A stretch of 64,000 nucleotides of DNA from assembly GCA_023055425.1 (NCBI GenBank), contig JALGPY010000014.1, positions 13,352,501-13,416,500 on the forward strand. Reading direction: 5' to 3'. This document shows positions 1 to 9,379 of the stretch, in pieces. Position 1 is the stretch's first letter. The number at the start of each line of letters is the position of its first letter. Below the pieces are notes generated by a model. It ran no database searches, was not told the origin of the DNA, and saw nothing but the letters and a program-made list of their open reading frames with translations. A program made the translations under genes and the position numbers. This DNA is from Linanthus parryae (lineage: Eukaryota; Streptophyta; Magnoliopsida; Ericales; Polemoniaceae).

Positions 1-153
1 TCTTTCTGGGTGCATTGGGAGAATGGTTTTTGGTTAGTTGCATTAACGGTGATGATAGCACTCTTAAGCATATTCCTGGCGTCATGTATTGGCCTGTATA
101 TTGGCAGGGAAACCATGGCAGAGTCGTCCTCGTCTAATCACTCACGGATCTGA
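1..153 (+). CDS. 3' terminal exon of an unidentified membrane protein (partial)
   Basis: Frame 1 is open from the window edge to a TGA at 151-153 and encodes 50 residues. It reads SFWVHWENGFWLVAL, then a hydrophobic stretch through IALLSIFLASCIGLYIG, then a short polar tail ending SSSSNHSRI. This looks like a last transmembrane helix followed by a short hydrophilic C-terminus. The upstream exons lie outside the window, so neither the family nor the splice site can be determined. It could also be a chance open frame, but the hydrophobic helix with a polar serine-rich end and a clean stop argue for a real exon. I do not recognise the family. Confidence 0.45.
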   Translation, partial: SFWVHWENGFWLVALTVMIALLSIFLASCIGLYIGRETMAESSSSNHSRI

Positions 154-584
154 TCCCGTACACTTATTCTCAGACGTTTTGATACAGGTAAAACTTTAAA
201 ATTGGTTAGTTGGTTCATTGTTTGTTAGCTTATTGGAAATGTTCTTGAGCTTAATTCTTAGATTATATGCTAATGCTGTATAGTGGTGGAATGAAAGTTA
301 GTTATGAGAACTATGACCAAAAGTATACTGGGATGAAAGAACTGTGTTCCATCTACATGTAGATTCATTCATGGTACTTAACAAAGCATCATCTTAAAAG
401 TAAGGTATGCAGAGCCAACATCTCATACGAAGCACACAAGTTTAATTTGCCAACTTGAAGCAGGAAACATTGTGGAGAGATAAGATATCTCAGTTACCTG
501 TAAAGTGAAATAGGCGTTAATGGAGGAGAAGGTAAGCCGTCCCCCTTGTCTTCAAACTTTGTACAATGAAACCACACCACCTTG
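154..584. other. Non-coding stretch, no gene seen
   Basis: This is AT-rich sequence downstream of the terminal exon and probably contains its 3' UTR. I see no coding frame, repeat unit or element border in it. Confidence 0.4.
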
Positions 585-710
585 GACATCTTTACTTGGT
601 GTAACGTATGTTAGATTCACCACTTGTGCTTTTACTATTGACACATATTGTGCTGTCATTCAGAACCAATAAGCTTAGCTATGATGTAGACCATGTTCAT
701 GAACTATTCT
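585..710 (+). pseudogene. DC1-domain gene relic (exon-3-like fragment)
   Basis: The DNA near 588-612 reads FTWCNVC. About 12 bases later, in another frame, it reads CAFTIDTYCA (from 625), followed by stop codons. The intact DC1 gene in this window has TWCNACEH followed by ACAFTIHTYCALLP in exon 3 (22340-22440), with closely similar nucleotides. The zinc-binding Cys/His pattern survives, but the piece between the two motifs is deleted and the frame is broken. It is therefore a short decayed fragment of a DC1 paralogue. Confidence 0.6.
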
Positions 711-825
711 CACAAACAAGTCTTCATCATACCTGTGCTTACTTACTGCTGAAAGGTTTCAAAAAAGATCTTATACCATTTAGAAAGGTTTCAAGAAGAT
801 GAAGATCTGGAGGAGTATAATTAGT

Positions 826-969
826 ATGTATAATGAAATTGTAGTCATCCAACACCCAATGGCAAAGGAGCTTCAACATTTCAACCATGAGTATCCTTTG
901 GCCAAAGAAGAAATTAAAAGGGCTAAGGAGGACTACAGAGTCCTTCGTCCCTATGGTTCTCATAGCTGA
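826..969 (+). pseudogene. DC1 N-terminal-like mini-ORF (47 codons)
   Basis: An ATG at 826 opens 47 codons to a TGA at 967-969. Residues 10-25 read HPMAKELQHFNHEYPL, the spacing typical of the start of plant DC1 proteins, where an H..L.HF.HEHPL block precedes the first Cys pair. The following residues are charged (AKEEIKRAKEDYRVLRPYG) and no Cys/His module follows before the stop. It lies 115 bp downstream of another DC1 relic. It is probably a fragment of the same decayed paralogue; a short first exon is less likely because no splice donor was recognised. Confidence 0.4.
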
Positions 970-1281
970 AATGTTGAGGCTTTTTCGCCATGGTTGGTAT
1001 CTCCCTCCTCTCTCTGTATGTGTCTTGTGTTGTTTTGTTGTTTATGAATTATAGATCTCAAAACCTACACTGACTCAGACCATGTGATAATTTATCTCAT
1101 GTGTTCGCTCCTTTGGCCAGTTATGTTAATAGTTCACTACCACTAAATCAATGCATACATGAAACTAAAAGTGCTCATGCTAAATGAAAACATCTCCCAT
1201 CTGTCTCTAGGGTTCTCTAACAAAAACAGGATCCTTACACATTTCCCTGTTTTGACCCACCCTCTTTACTGTTTTGAGGAC
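970..1281. other. Non-coding stretch, no gene seen
   Basis: Nothing is recognised between the DC1 relic and the target-site duplication of the non-LTR element that follows. Confidence 0.35.
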
Positions 1282-1296
1282 ACAAAGGCTGTCTTT

Positions 1297-3681
1297 TTTT
1301 TTTTTTTTTTTTTTTTTTTGAGGAGAAAGGCAGAATATCATTTAAAACAAAGGTAACAAAATACAGATAACAATGAATGTCCTAGTGACAAACATAAGAA
1401 AGATAAGAGAAAAGCAAAAATGAAAATAAGCAAAGCTCAACAGTCTTCTTGTCATACTGCCATTGATCGGCTTCACGTGATGTCGCTGATCGAAGGACAT
1501 TGCGGAACAGGTAACAGAGAACAACATGACTTGAGTACTCGGATTCTTCTTCAGCTTGAAATCCAGAATAGGACACGAACAGGTGGGATGGGTGTGTTCA
1601 AAATGAACAGAGGCTTGAACTGAATCAGCCAGAAAAACAGACATTATATCTGTAGTTGGTGAATTACTGCGAAGCCAAGGGTGCCTTACGGCAGATAGGA
1701 GACTGTATGCTCCGTTTATGGAGTTGAGTGTCACTTTACTACTTCGTGATAAAGTAATAGAGCAAAACCAACAAGAGAACAAATTCCATCCTGTCCTGGA
1801 AACAAACTGACAGTTGATCTGGAGAAACAAAATGTCATGGGAACCCGTCGCCCCTCCTTTTATTAAGAAGACTCGACAAACATGTTGAACTTTGTGAGAC
1901 AAAATACTAGCTGTTTGAACTGGTTGAGACTGTCCCTTGACCCAACAGTTCCAGCTTTTACCCTTCATGATTGCCGCGGAGATTGTTGTGGAACAATCTC
2001 CGGAAATCCCGCAGAACGATTCCCCGACTTCTGATGCAACAAGTCGACATGACCACAAGGAACAAACATGCTAGATGGTGCAAATTCTTGCTTGGAAAGC
2101 TTGACTCGAGCTGATGGTTCTGGTACAACTTCTGTATATCCGTTAAAAGAGTCACTTAAAATCTTTGGGAACAAAAAGACATGTGGGCACGATGCTGAAG
2201 GGCTACACGAAGCATGTTCTCTCTTTAACAGTTTGTCCCGAAAGGGTGAGACTTCCATGAGAAACTTTCGCTTCCTAACTATGAGAGTATGCGTTGAGGG
2301 CAAAACATGGCGTCGAGAGCCGTGACAGTGAACATGATAACCCGAACCCTTGTTACCTGAGCAGTGACGCTTCCAACTACGAAGTTGTTGCACTCGAAAC
2401 CAACTACGGGGATGATCCTTAATTCCTAGCAATGAATCAGAAAAACGAGACCTAACTAGTACATGTTTGGAAGGAGAGACCATACACAAATTGAAACCAG
2501 GGGGGTGTACATCAGAAAAGGAGGTACAAAAATTAACATGAAATGTTGCATATCCTTGACCGATGACATCTTTGGTTGGCGCAAACGAGGTACCCCTTCA
2601 AGACTTTGGAGTCGGAACTAGGAGATGTGCTGCTCCCTTTGCTCGCCGGAATTTGAGAGAGGTGTTGTCTCCATTAGAGGCAGAATGAGCAGCCTCGACA
2701 GACAAACGACTGGCATACATCACCTGTTTTGTTCGCTTGTTGATGTAGGGTACCATATCGGCTTGGTGCTTGTTTGGGGGTATTGCTGAAGAGCCCAACA
2801 CAGCAGTGATATTGGCACAAACATTTTTCAATTTGTCCGAAGGGGGGTTTCGAAAACGCAAGGCTAAAATCTCTTTTCTCGAGAAGAGGACGCGCTTGTC
2901 CGGTGGTTGAGAAGCTGGAAGTGAGTCTGAACTTTTTCCACCGATGTATGCGGATGAGACGGCGAAGGGGATGAGACGAGCAGAGCTTCCTCTGGCCCGA
3001 CCGAAAGAAACGGCTGCCATTTTTGCCGAATAAAGTTTCGGTTTCTTTGGAGGATTAGTAGATCCGCCCGATCTGGTCCTAGCAGAGAAGTTTTTATTTC
3101 CGTCCGCCATCATCGGAAAGTCGCCGACGTTCGGCGGTGAGGACATGACTCCGTCCACTTCGACGATTGGGACGTAGTCGGTTGTGAGAGGTTGCGGACA
3201 GCGCTTTCTGAAACGGAAATTGTTTCCATCCTTGGGTTTCGAGCTCATCGGCTCTTTGTCGTGGGCCGCCGGAGTTGAAGATCGGACGAATCTCAAACTT
3301 GTGGTGGTGTTGATTTGTGCGTTTGGATTCGCCGGTAAGTCGCCGGCGATTGGTGGTGTTCGCAGGGGTTCGTCCGGAGTGCGGCTCGTGACGTTGGGTA
3401 TGGGTGCTTTCATCAATCCTCTATCTGATGTAACGGCACCGTCGTTAATCAGAGCTTCTCCTTCGGTAGCCGTTGCTTCGCCGTCCGTCGCCGGAGCTCG
3501 TGTTGGACGGGAAAAACATCTCTCAGACATCCTGGCCAGAGATGGATGAGCAGCCGACGAATCTAGTGGCTTCACTTGATGTGGCAGAGGGATGAACGGA
3601 GGAGAGGAGGGTGAGGAAAACAGTGGTTTAAGTGGTGGGTTGTGTTTAGATCTGAAATGGGAGAGAGGATTTTCTCTCTCT
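1297..3681 (-). mobile_element. Non-LTR retroelement, 2.4 kb, with poly(A) and 15-bp TSD
   Basis: A run of about 22 T begins at 1294, which is a poly(A) tail when read on the minus strand. The sequence acaaaggctgtcttt is found at 1282-1296 and again at 3682-3696, so it flanks the element as a 15-bp target-site duplication. Together these are the hallmark of target-primed retrotransposition on the minus strand, with the 5' end near 3681. The only long open frame is the 325-codon ORF at 2598-3575; the rest carries shorter frames and no reverse transcriptase motif that I can see. It is either a LINE with only an ORF1-like gene or a retrocopied transcript mobilised by a LINE. Confidence 0.75.
2598..3575 (-). 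CDS. ORF1-like protein of the non-LTR element (325 aa)
   Basis: This minus-strand frame runs from an ATG about 105 bp inside the inferred 5' end of the retroelement to a stop at 2598. A second ATG lies at codon 16 (MSERCFSRPTRAP). The protein is rich in Ser, Pro, Lys and Arg, has no predicted membrane segment, and lacks the zinc knuckle and nucleic-acid-binding block found in the other LINE ORF1 of this window. The position just inside the 5' end fits an ORF1, but no domain is recognised. It could also be the coding part of a captured host mRNA. The frame is intact although the rest of the element is degraded. Confidence 0.4.
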   Translation of the reverse strand: MKPLDSSAAHPSLARMSERCFSRPTRAPATDGEATATEGEALINDGAVTSDRGLMKAPIPNVTSRTPDEPLRTPPIAGDLPANPNAQINTTTSLRFVRSSTPAAHDKEPMSSKPKDGNNFRFRKRCPQPLTTDYVPIVEVDGVMSSPPNVGDFPMMADGNKNFSARTRSGGSTNPPKKPKLYSAKMAAVSFGRARGSSARLIPFAVSSAYIGGKSSDSLPASQPPDKRVLFSRKEILALRFRNPPSDKLKNVCANITAVLGSSAIPPNKHQADMVPYINKRTKQVMYASRLSVEAAHSASNGDNTSLKFRRAKGAAHLLVPTPKS

Positions 3682-3800
3682 ACAAAGGCTGTCTTTGGAG
3701 ATACACCACGGTTGGCTTCCGACGGATTTCGGCACTCCTGTCATTTGGTGATGAGATTGGCTGGAGGTTTCAAAACTTTCAATTATAGTTTTATCGTACT

Positions 3801-3874
3801 TTGTTGTTTATTGTTTTTGGGTTTCTGCCAATAAAACACACAGCTGGTAGAAACACAAAAACAATAAACAACAA
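3801..3874. repeat. 26-bp inverted repeat (hairpin)
   Basis: Bases 3801-3826 and 3849-3874 are reverse complements with one mismatch, separated by 22 bases. The T/A-rich stem could form a stable hairpin in RNA or single-stranded DNA. It lies about 100 bp beyond the non-LTR element and no gene overlaps it. Confidence 0.7.
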
Positions 3875-4749
3875 TAAAACCCTTGCAGGTTTAGTGTTAA
3901 GTAATGTGTTACTACTATTTCGGAAGGAAGATGTCAACCCTTGATGAAGCCTCGGACTTCCTGGCTTTTTGCAGATTGTAGAAAGACTGCTATAAGCATT
4001 GGTAAACCCCTCCCGGAATCTCCAACTTATTTAGACAGTCAAGCAACTTAAAGAATGCTAACTAGTAACGGGATCCGAGCTCAAGGAAAATTTACTTGTA
4101 CATGCAACCACTCCCGTTCAGCCCAGAACTGAGCATTTATTGAAACAAAATTAGCTGAAACCCACAATTATCAAGCAAATTAACAGGAATGTCACATGTT
4201 CTTGTCATGATTCAGACATTCTACTGTATGTCTTAGGATGCAGTTAATGTGATTCCCAGCAAATATATCAGTAAGGATAAACACCATAACAAGGATTGCC
4301 CCTGCTAAATTTTCGAAGAGTATTTTCTTTTTTTATTTTGTCAGAAAAGAAAGATGTTCGTAAGATTTTTGGGACAAAAATATATATCCTTGCTAAATTT
4401 ATCTGACTAACACCGTCAAAATAGAATATGAATCAATCGTCCTTGCAATAACTACTTGCCTGATATGAGTTCCAGTTCTCTCGATAGTTGTTTAACTGCT
4501 TAATCTTATTTACAAAATAGACACTTCTTTGCTATAAACTTGGTATATACACAAATTGTCCTTACTCGAACTAAGTAATTTTGAGTTTTGAAGCAAGAAA
4601 AACAATCAAAGTAGTTCCCACCTCACAAGTCACAACTCAAAATGAAAGTTGGAATTGGTTCATGCATTTCCCAACTCTTTATATTTGTCAGATACTTCCC
4701 TCACACTTCACTTCTGGGTTTATCAGCATATTAATTGTGCTATTTGTTT
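3875..4749. other. Non-coding stretch, no gene seen
   Basis: This is AT-rich. A short part near 3925-3990 resembles the block at 5010-5060 (both contain gaaga-tgtc-ccttga-gaagcct), so it is probably another diverged piece of the DC1 3'-flank duplication. Nothing else is recognised. Confidence 0.35.
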
Positions 4750-5815
4750 GAACTTTCACAATTTAAATGAGAGAAGCTGAAGATTGCAATTTTGACAGAG
4801 CTTAATTTCCCATCTGAATTGCAGCCCACAAGCAAATTATTTTCTAATCTGTAAGAACTGGATCGTTAAGCCAAACTGACATTTAACATAACATTTCACT
4901 TGTGGTTCTAGACCACTGGTGTGTGAAAGTGATGTGAGTTGCTCAATCAAATTGATTTTTGCAGTTGGGGATCGGAAGACCTGCAGGTCAGTACTTGCAG
5001 TTTGTTATTTGGGGACGAAGATGTCCCTTGACGAAGCCTTAGATGCAGAGATTTCTTTTAACCATCTTTTTTCTTACTATGACAGACCGAGTGTGAAGGG
5101 TTCTATTTGCTTCTGTGGTGAGTGACTCCAACTGCTTCAGCTTTACTCGTCCGAGGTAATATGAAGTTCCATTAAAAGTTGAGTGGATGTTACCATCAGG
5201 ATATCAGCCTCAGCCTCGTACTTTAACTTTTTTCACTATTATCATTCATGCATTTTCAGACACAACCTGTCTTCTGCTAACATAGTTAAGATCACATAGT
5301 ATAATGTCTGAAATCTAATAGATAATTAAATATCAATAATTCAAGCCCTAAATATTCAGACAAATATATAACGTAGTAGTAAACACACCCACCAAGGATG
5401 CCACGGAAACATAGCATCATAACAAATTATTAAGTTATTGAAACCGAAAGCCGATTATGGGAAGTTATCAAAATGAGTGAAATGAAATTGTGAAAAAAAT
5501 AAAGAGGAGTTACAAAATCCACCTTACTCGAAAAGCTTCTTGAATTTGGGAAAAGAATAATGCTCCTCAGAAGATCCCCAATAAAATGAAATCTCAGGAA
5601 CATATATACCTTCGTAAGTTGCTTAAAATGCAACCTCTTCCTGTTAGAGTAGAAATATGAGCTTTGACCTGCTTTAAGTATATATCATACTTAATTCTCG
5701 ATACTTGCATATGCAACAAAAGACAAGGATCACAAAATTGAAGGCATTTTTCTAAGTTATGGAATATGGCAGAATAATGGCATCTGATCCGGTGTTTGGG
5801 AAAGATCCAAACACA
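4750..5815 (-). repeat. Diverged duplicate of the DC1 gene 3' flank, with its last codons
   Basis: This block aligns by eye, with gaps, to 25150-26815, which is the 3' flank and end of the minus-strand DC1 gene. Shared anchors include the gttgctcaatcaaattgatt string (4935 and 25325) and the gccgattatgg string. The last stretch, 5757-5815, read on the minus strand, gives GSFPNTGSDAIILPYSIT and a stop; the paralogue ends GSFPNTGSGATILPYSII. A DC1 gene therefore once stood here and all but its final 18 codons and 3' flank has been lost. Homology stops abruptly near 5815. Confidence 0.75.
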
Positions 5816-5861
5816 ACTTACATATTATTAGAGTGGGTAGATGATACAACCACCACCGGTG

Positions 5862-6570
5862 GATTAAAATAGAATGACTTTTCAAACAATTAGTTCTCCA
5901 ATAGGTGTTTGGCTAAATGTCACTTATTCCTTCTGAAAGCTAACACCCAAATAATTTTGTTATATGAATTCTAGGTAGTAGGTACTACTCCTATATCAAC
6001 ATACATAAACTATGAACAACTGGTAACGCTAAATGCTACTCACTTGGTATGTCAGCAGAGTGGGTAAATTAGACAACCACAACCTGTGGGTTCACATGTG
6101 ACAATGGGGGGTTTGGGAGGACTGGTTTTATGGTTTGGTTAACCAAACCATAGTTGTGTTTGGAAAGAACGGTGGGTGGGGGGGGGGGGGGGACACCTTA
6201 GTTTTTTAGGATAAAAAATATTGCTTTTGAGTTGGGGTTAACCTAACCGCCCTTCCCAAACGAGGCCAATATATCATATCACTACTTGCTTCTCTGGTAG
6301 TTTGTCATATAATGCTACCAATCTACCCTCCACAGAATTATGACAGAATTACGATTTACCATACACTCAAAATTATGTGTTCTGCTTTATGGTACTTTTC
6401 ATATCGGATTAAGATCGAATGACTTTTTCTAACAAATAGCACTCCCATAGTTAGGCTTTTCAGGTGTTTGGCAAAATGTCTCTTAGTTCTTTCTGAAAGT
6501 CAACACCAAAATTATTTTGTTCTAGGATTACTAGGTAATAGGTACAACTCCTATATTAACATAAAACTAT
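5862..6570 (+). repeat. Local direct duplication, two diverged copies
   Basis: The sequence at about 5862-6015 is repeated at about 6404-6570. Both contain aatgactttt, then the string gtgtttggc-aaatgtc, then a tag-taggtac-actcctatat block. The copies differ by many substitutions, so the duplication is old. The interval between them includes a MITE-like palindromic element. Confidence 0.6.
6105..6267. mobile_element. Putative MITE / fold-back element
   Basis: The left end reads gtttgggaggactggtt, and the reverse complement of the right end reads gtttgggaagggcggtt, giving imperfect terminal inverted repeats about 160 bp apart. A perfect 24-bp palindrome centred at 6140/6141 and a run of about 15 G near 6178-6192 lie inside. 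No convincing target-site duplication was found, so the superfamily is undetermined. Confidence 0.4.
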
Positions 6571-6943
6571 GGAAAATTTTGGTGCTAAAAAAATTCTCTT
6601 CGGGAGGACGACGTAAAGTATAGAAATTTTGAAAATTAAAATGGAAGAATGGAAAACAAAATTAGAGGATAATTTAGGATAAAATAGGGAGTAAATACAT
6701 AAGTTTAGATCTATATTTAAAATAAAATATAAAAGAATGTAAGAATTATAATTCAAGGAACACGTATTTGCGATTTACAAAAATAATAATTACCAATATA
6801 ACCGTGTGATTAATTTAAAAAAAACTTTGTAATTTTATGTAATAACCAAATAATCCCATGCTAAAATATAGGGGTATTACAGAAGCCGTCATAAGTGGCA
6901 TATCTACCCCCACTAGAGTAGGACGTGTGAATTAACAGCGGAC
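6571..6943. other. AT-rich stretch, no gene seen
   Basis: This is strongly AT-rich sequence with no supported frame or repeat border. Composition changes sharply to GC-richer sequence at the ORF that follows. Confidence 0.35.
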
Positions 6944-7585
6944 ATGAGTGATTTCTCTCTCCCTTGCGCCGTTCTCAATCTCAGTCACAAAGGATCCATT
7001 TTTTTTCTTGTCGAAGACATCGACGAGCTCTACCAACAAACAGGTGAAACGATTAATTATCTCACCATGGCATACTTGGAAGACCTCCAAGCACGTGGGT
7101 ACATCACCAAGGCAAACGTGGAAGACGTCAAAGCAAGTCAGACATCATTCCGATTGATTTCTGTCGAGGAATTTTGTCGCCTCCAGAACATAATCAGAGA
7201 TGAAGAACAACTGCAACAATCTGCCATAAATCTGCCACGACAGTTGGAGGAACTGCCGGAGCAGCTGGTCGCATCGGTAGAAACATCACCGCCGCTCAAA
7301 CAGCAACAAGAAAACAACGAAGAGGACATCCAACAGTACCCGCCCCCGATTCCGGCGAACCAGTCGCTGCTGCCTCTGACCGCGACACAGAAACAAACCC
7401 CTCAACCACCGCCATCGCCCCCTTCGCTCCAAATTGCCGGTCCGGGGAAGATCCGGTCAGTACAAACCGAGATTCACCCACTAGCCGTTGTTGCGACGCA
7501 TCCTCCGGCGAATCCAACTCAAACCCTAGTCAAAATCCCCATCTTCCGCGATCCAAAAAACGATCGACCCAACACAGGCTCCTGA
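6944..7585 (+). CDS. Unrecognised 213-aa ORF with Gln/Pro-rich C-terminal half
   Basis: An ATG at 6944 opens 213 codons. Residues 1-90 look like a folded region (for example EDIDELYQQTGETINYLTMA and EDLQARGYITKANVEDVK). Residues 90-213 are low-complexity, with Gln and Pro runs (KQQQENNEEDIQQYPPPIP and TPQPPPSPPS). GC content is clearly higher than in the AT-rich flanks. No family is recognised. Its position 700 bp before a remnant of an LTR element suggests a leftover retroelement gag, but a captured or orphan host exon is equally possible. No splice sites or promoter were identified. Confidence 0.35.
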   Translation: MSDFSLPCAVLNLSHKGSIFFLVEDIDELYQQTGETINYLTMAYLEDLQARGYITKANVEDVKASQTSFRLISVEEFCRLQNIIRDEEQLQQSAINLPRQLEELPEQLVASVETSPPLKQQQENNEEDIQQYPPPIPANQSLLPLTATQKQTPQPPPSPPSLQIAGPGKIRSVQTEIHPLAVVATHPPANPTQTLVKIPIFRDPKNDRPNTGS

Positions 7586-7743
7586 CGCCATCGATCTGAC
7601 CACCGTCGGCCTCCACCACCCAACTACCGGCCATAGCCGTCCCCCACAACACCCAGGTGACCTCTGGCCGAGTCCCCTGCTGCCAACCTCGCCATCTCTG
7701 GCACCACTCACTAGACCTACGTTGGCCGACGAACTCCCGCAGC

Positions 7744-7941
7744 AATGGCCACGAGAAAATATTCAGTATCACGGGGAATTTGGTGATGTGGTATCACAGG
7801 AAACTCTAATTGGTTGATTATGTGATTATTTCCATACATTGATACAGTATATGGTAGAATTAACATGACCAATCAATTGGAGTGTTCCATGATACCATGT
7901 CACCGAATCCCCATGATACCGACTATTTTCTCCATGGCCAT
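7744..7941. repeat. Imperfect ~78-bp inverted repeat
   Basis: The arms 7744-7822 and 7864-7941 are imperfect reverse complements. For example, tggtatcacaggaaactc at 7789 pairs with the reverse complement of gagtgttccatgatacca at 7880-7897. The loop is about 41 bases. It is either a fold-back element or a short inverted duplication; no target-site duplication was identified. Confidence 0.65.
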
Positions 7942-8312
7942 CCCAAACCGAAGGGGTCTTCTTCCTCAACCGTTTAGGGCAACAAGCAATGGGCTGCACT
8001 CAGTTTGTGGGCTCAATTTTTCACTTGGACTTATTTTCTCAATTGGGTACTTTTACATATGAGACATGCCCAATACCTCAACACAGCTCTTTCAAAGACT
8101 ATACTTATCAAGACCCACAAGTTCTTTTTCAAGCAAACGGCCATATTGGTTTATCAACCCTCTGAGTTAGTTTTCGGCCTCCGTTTTGCCGGGTTTGGAC
8201 TCCACAAAGCTGTTCTCAAGTTTGTTCGACATCAATCTGATCCGGGAAAAAATATTGGCGACTATTTTCAACACCCACCTTGACGGCAATGTGGGTTTTA
8301 AGGGTGGGAGAG
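7942..8312 (+). mobile_element. 3' end of an LTR retroelement internal region, with polypurine tract
   Basis: The sequence ends with the purine-rich stretch aagggtgggagag at 8300-8312, directly before a TG that starts an LTR. This is the layout of a polypurine tract and 3' LTR. A short open frame ends just upstream (FVRHQSDPGKNIGDYFQHPP), but no reverse transcriptase or integrase domain is seen. The 5' part of the element is missing. Confidence 0.5.
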
Positions 8313-8626
8313 TGATGCGGGATAGCGTTTCAATTGTTTATCTAGTTATTTATTTAGTAGTTAATTAATTAATAGTTAATTATTTAATTTAATTATTTAT
8401 TAAGTTGATCCGGGCTTGGCCCGTAGGAGTCTAGGGTTAGTTTAGGGTTTGTCAGTTTATCTATTTAAGCGATGTAATATTTCATTATTCATCAGTCAAT
8501 GAAGAATATCAATTTCTGAATCCTAGTCCCCCTACTCTTTTATCTATCTCTTCCCTTTTCGTCTAAATCTTCAAATTCTTCACCTAAATCTCCCGTTTCT
8601 TCATATCTTGATACTTTTCCGTATCA
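8313..8626 (+). mobile_element. LTR (314 bp) of a truncated retrotransposon
   Basis: It begins TGATGCGGGATAGCG after a polypurine tract and ends TTTTCCGTATCA, so it has the TG...CA ends of an LTR. A TATTTAAG box at about 8463 is followed by transcript-end-like AT-rich sequence and a pyrimidine-rich 3' part. No second LTR copy was found in the window. Confidence 0.55.
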
Positions 8627-9379
8627 TTCCTGCTACAGTGATAGTGGCGGTATGTTTTTGAGCGAGACGTTAGATACCGTATCGCCTTCTAAAACGTGAT
8701 AGTTTTCGAATAAGGTACCTTTCTTTCTCGGCCAACGTGGAGGTTTTAGCCATCGTATTTTTTAATAGGTGCCAAAATAAATAATTGCAGTACCATCCAT
8801 AAAATCTTCAAATACATCTAAATCGTATAGTCTACCTTCCTAGTTGAGAATTTCAGCGTATGTAACATCTCCAAATACAACTAAATCCTATAGTCTAGCT
8901 ACCTTTCTACTTGAGAATTTGAGCACCTGAAACATCTCCAAATACATCCTAAATACATCTAATCCTATCGTCTACCTTCCTAGCTTTTTGAGAACATGAA
9001 AAAGCAGAGAAGGTAATAGTGTCCACTACAGAAATTTGAGAGACAACATATCCATGAGGTAGCCTAAACCAAATTGTCTTAGACCAACAACTAATGTAAA
9101 TAAACGATAAAATCAGAGAAGGTAATAGTGTCCACTACAAAAATTTGAGAGACAACATATTCATGAGGTAGCCTTAACCAAATTGTCTCAGACCAACATC
9201 TAATGTAAATAAACAAAAGGTTCCTGCAGCAGTGATAGTGGCGGCATGTTTTTGAGCGAGATGTTAGATACCGTATCGCCTTCTATTATGTAATTGTTTT
9301 CGAATGAGGTACCTTTCTTTCTCGGCTAACGTGGAGGTTTTAGCCATCGTAGTTTTTAATAGGTGCCAAAATAAAAAAA
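8627..9379. repeat. Large direct duplication; second copy split by the Mutator-like pair
   Basis: The sequence 8627-8935 recurs as 9221-9379 plus 12722-12865. In copy 1 the strings ggtgccaaaataaa and taattgcagtaccatcc are adjacent. In copy 2 they are separated by the 3.3 kb insertion at 9380-12721. On the minus strand both copies encode a short frame starting MAKTSTLAEKERYLIRK and ending RRRYGI and a stop. I do not recognise it, but it is preserved in both copies. Confidence 0.7.
9006..9213 (+). repeat. Tandem duplication, ~109-bp period
   Basis: The block starting agagaaggtaatagtgtcca at about 9006 repeats at about 9115. Each copy runs to ctaatgtaaataaac with only a few substitutions. Confidence 0.75.

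Noticed and set aside
1294..1320. Poly(T) run as a terminator or simple microsatellite
   Set aside because: The 15-bp duplications at both ends of the 2.4 kb segment show that it is the poly(A) tail of a minus-strand retroelement.
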